Notes under the pieces: model-generated
Database searches by the model: none
The model's input: the letters and a program-made list of their open reading frames with translations, nothing else
What the model was told of the DNA's origin: nothing
Shown: one piece after another, positions 5,226 through 5,673 of the stretch
How the letters are laid out: the number at the start of each line of letters is the position of its first letter
Numbering within the stretch: the first letter of the stretch is position 1
Program-made: the position numbers and the translations under genes
Assembly: GCA_020200675.1 (NCBI GenBank)
Contig: JAIVIG010000420.1
Span: 1 to 5,673, forward strand
Reading direction: 5' to 3'
Length of the DNA: 5,673 nt
DNA from: Actinomycetota bacterium
GTDB taxonomy: Bacteria; Actinomycetota; Rubrobacteria; Rubrobacterales; Rubrobacteraceae

Positions 5226-5471
5226 CGCCGGAATCGCCCCAAGAAAGGCCCCGAGCACAGAGACGATCTCGGTGACGCCGACCCAGAGCGCGTAACTGTC
5301 GAAGGTGAAGTAGGCGACGGCCCAGCCCGAGGCGCCCTTGATCGCGCACAGCAGAAGCCGGGTCTTGAGGTATTTGACGAGGACGCCCTCGACGACGTGG
5401 AAGAGCTCGACGCTCTGGTCCCATATGGTCGCCGGCACTGCCCGCAGGGATGCGCCGCAGGTAGGTAGCAA
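5226..5471 (-). pseudogene. AI-2E family transporter remnant (C-terminal core fragment)
   Basis: An open stretch of about 82 codons matches the C-terminal part of AI-2E (TqsA/PerM-type) membrane proteins. LRAVPATIWDQSVELFHVVE (9-28) corresponds to the loop helix 'lP-x-R...i...v'. VKYLKTRLLLCAIKGASGWA (32-51) corresponds to the conserved 'YxxGqlLla-ixGxxxg' segment. YALWVGVTEIVSVLGAFLGA (60-79) plus IPA is the family's 'YAlllGvlxxlxxxiPxiGxxlGaiPA' block. Full proteins have about 350 residues with seven or eight membrane segments. Here only two remain, the N-terminal part is absent (stop at 5504-5502 in this frame, and no match in other frames that I can see) and the tail is lost before the next gene's RBS. 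The first possible start is a TTG at 5471 without a clear RBS. Most likely a decaying fragment; the match is by eye. Confidence 0.55.
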
Positions 5472-5547
5472 CGACCAGCTTCTTCGCGGACAACCTTTAT
5501 CTCATCTCCAGTGCCTACCAAACGGCGGCCTTCTTCACGTGACAACA

Positions 5548-5556
5548 AATATACCA
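5548..5556 (-). promoter_or_regulatory. Candidate minus-strand extended -10 promoter
   Basis: The minus strand reads TGGTATATT, a TGn extension plus TATATT. This is the same form as the slipin promoter, again without a recognisable -35. It points toward the transporter remnant and the phosphatidyltransferase and could supply their transcript. Nearby TCACGTGA (5535-5542) is an 8-bp palindrome just downstream of it. Confidence 0.3.
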
Positions 5557-5580
5557 GCCCCAGGTCAAAGTAGAGCCCGT

Positions 5581-5608
5581 TTTACATCGCACTCGCCTTA
5601 TGTATAAT
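5581..5608 (+). promoter_or_regulatory. Sigma-70-type promoter, plus strand
   Basis: TTTACA (5581-5586) and a perfect TATAAT (5603-5608) are separated by 16 bases. This is the best promoter in the window and the only strong signal pointing right. Transcription would begin about 5614-5617 and serve a gene or RNA mostly beyond the window edge. Confidence 0.6.
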
Positions 5609-5665
5609 CTCCCCCCAGTATGCGAGGGGGAAGCACATCACGAGCCCAACATGCTGGGGTTGGAG
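5609..5665 (+). promoter_or_regulatory. Long inverted repeat at the start of the plus-strand transcript
   Basis: CCCCAGTATG (5613-5622) pairs with CATGCTGGGG (5650-5659) over 10 bp with one G-U pair and a 27-base loop. CTCC (5609-5612) can extend it with GGAG (5662-5665) across a 2-base TT bulge, though those left bases may precede the start of transcription. The loop holds GAGGGGGAA, and the right arm holds an ATG (5651-5653) with an open frame to the edge. It could be an RNA leader or operator. No known riboswitch or RNA gene is recognised. Confidence 0.45.
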
Positions 5666-5673
5666 CCTCTAAC

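Noticed and set aside
5613..5673. Riboswitch, tmRNA, SRP RNA or tRNA start at the right edge
   Set aside because: I compared by eye with the conserved cores of the common classes and found none; only the inverted repeat is supported.

Overview
The window is GC-rich DNA with strong G/C preference at third codon positions and GTG/TTG starts. It carries a phosphatidylinositol-phosphate-synthase-like CDP-alcohol phosphatidyltransferase and a coiled-coil NlpC/P60 wall hydrolase. This fits a high-GC actinobacterium; the style recalls deep lineages such as Rubrobacterales, but that placement is inference from family content only. Every gene I can support lies on the minus strand, so the text reads from right to left in transcription order.

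Right part (5673 to 3899). Positions 5472-5673 are an intergenic control region. It holds a good plus-strand promoter (5581-5608) for something beyond the window, followed by a long inverted repeat, and a weaker minus-strand extended -10. Next comes a short remnant of an AI-2E family transporter (about 5471-5226), missing both ends. The phosphatidyltransferase gene (5172-4570) has a clear RBS and a complete catalytic motif. Eleven bases after it, a 173-residue protein begins (4558-4037) that looks like a catalytically degenerate uracil-DNA-glycosylase fold. After its TAA the same frame stays coding-like for 45 more codons and ends in a hydrophobic stretch.

Middle (3898 to 1518). An AT-rich, highly structured intergenic stretch (a perfect 16-bp palindrome, several hairpins, a promoter candidate) precedes a large gene for a secreted NlpC/P60 peptidoglycan hydrolase. 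Its architecture is signal peptide, acidic linker, CwlO/PcsB-like coiled coil, Glu-rich and Ala-rich helical spacer, and C-terminal Cys-His-His hydrolase. The signal-peptide part and the body are in different frames. They join only through a +1 shift at or before a TCC-TGA site near 3382-3397, so this is either a one-base insertion (mutation or sequencing error) or a +1 recoding site. The gene ends in a hairpin with a T-run.

Left part (1440 to 55). An extended -10 promoter precedes a two-gene operon: a slipin (SPFH/stomatin-like membrane scaffold) and, 31 bases later, a 111-residue protein I do not recognise. That protein carries three tandem 21-bp (7-residue) repeats and a compact aromatic C-terminal domain. 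No NfeD partner of the slipin is visible. The shared theme is the cell envelope: membrane lipid synthesis, membrane scaffold and wall hydrolysis. The transcription units look separate, and I see no clear new defence or mobile system. The most unusual points are the frameshift junction, the coding-like tail after the glycosylase-like gene, and the structured 3680-3832 intergenic region.
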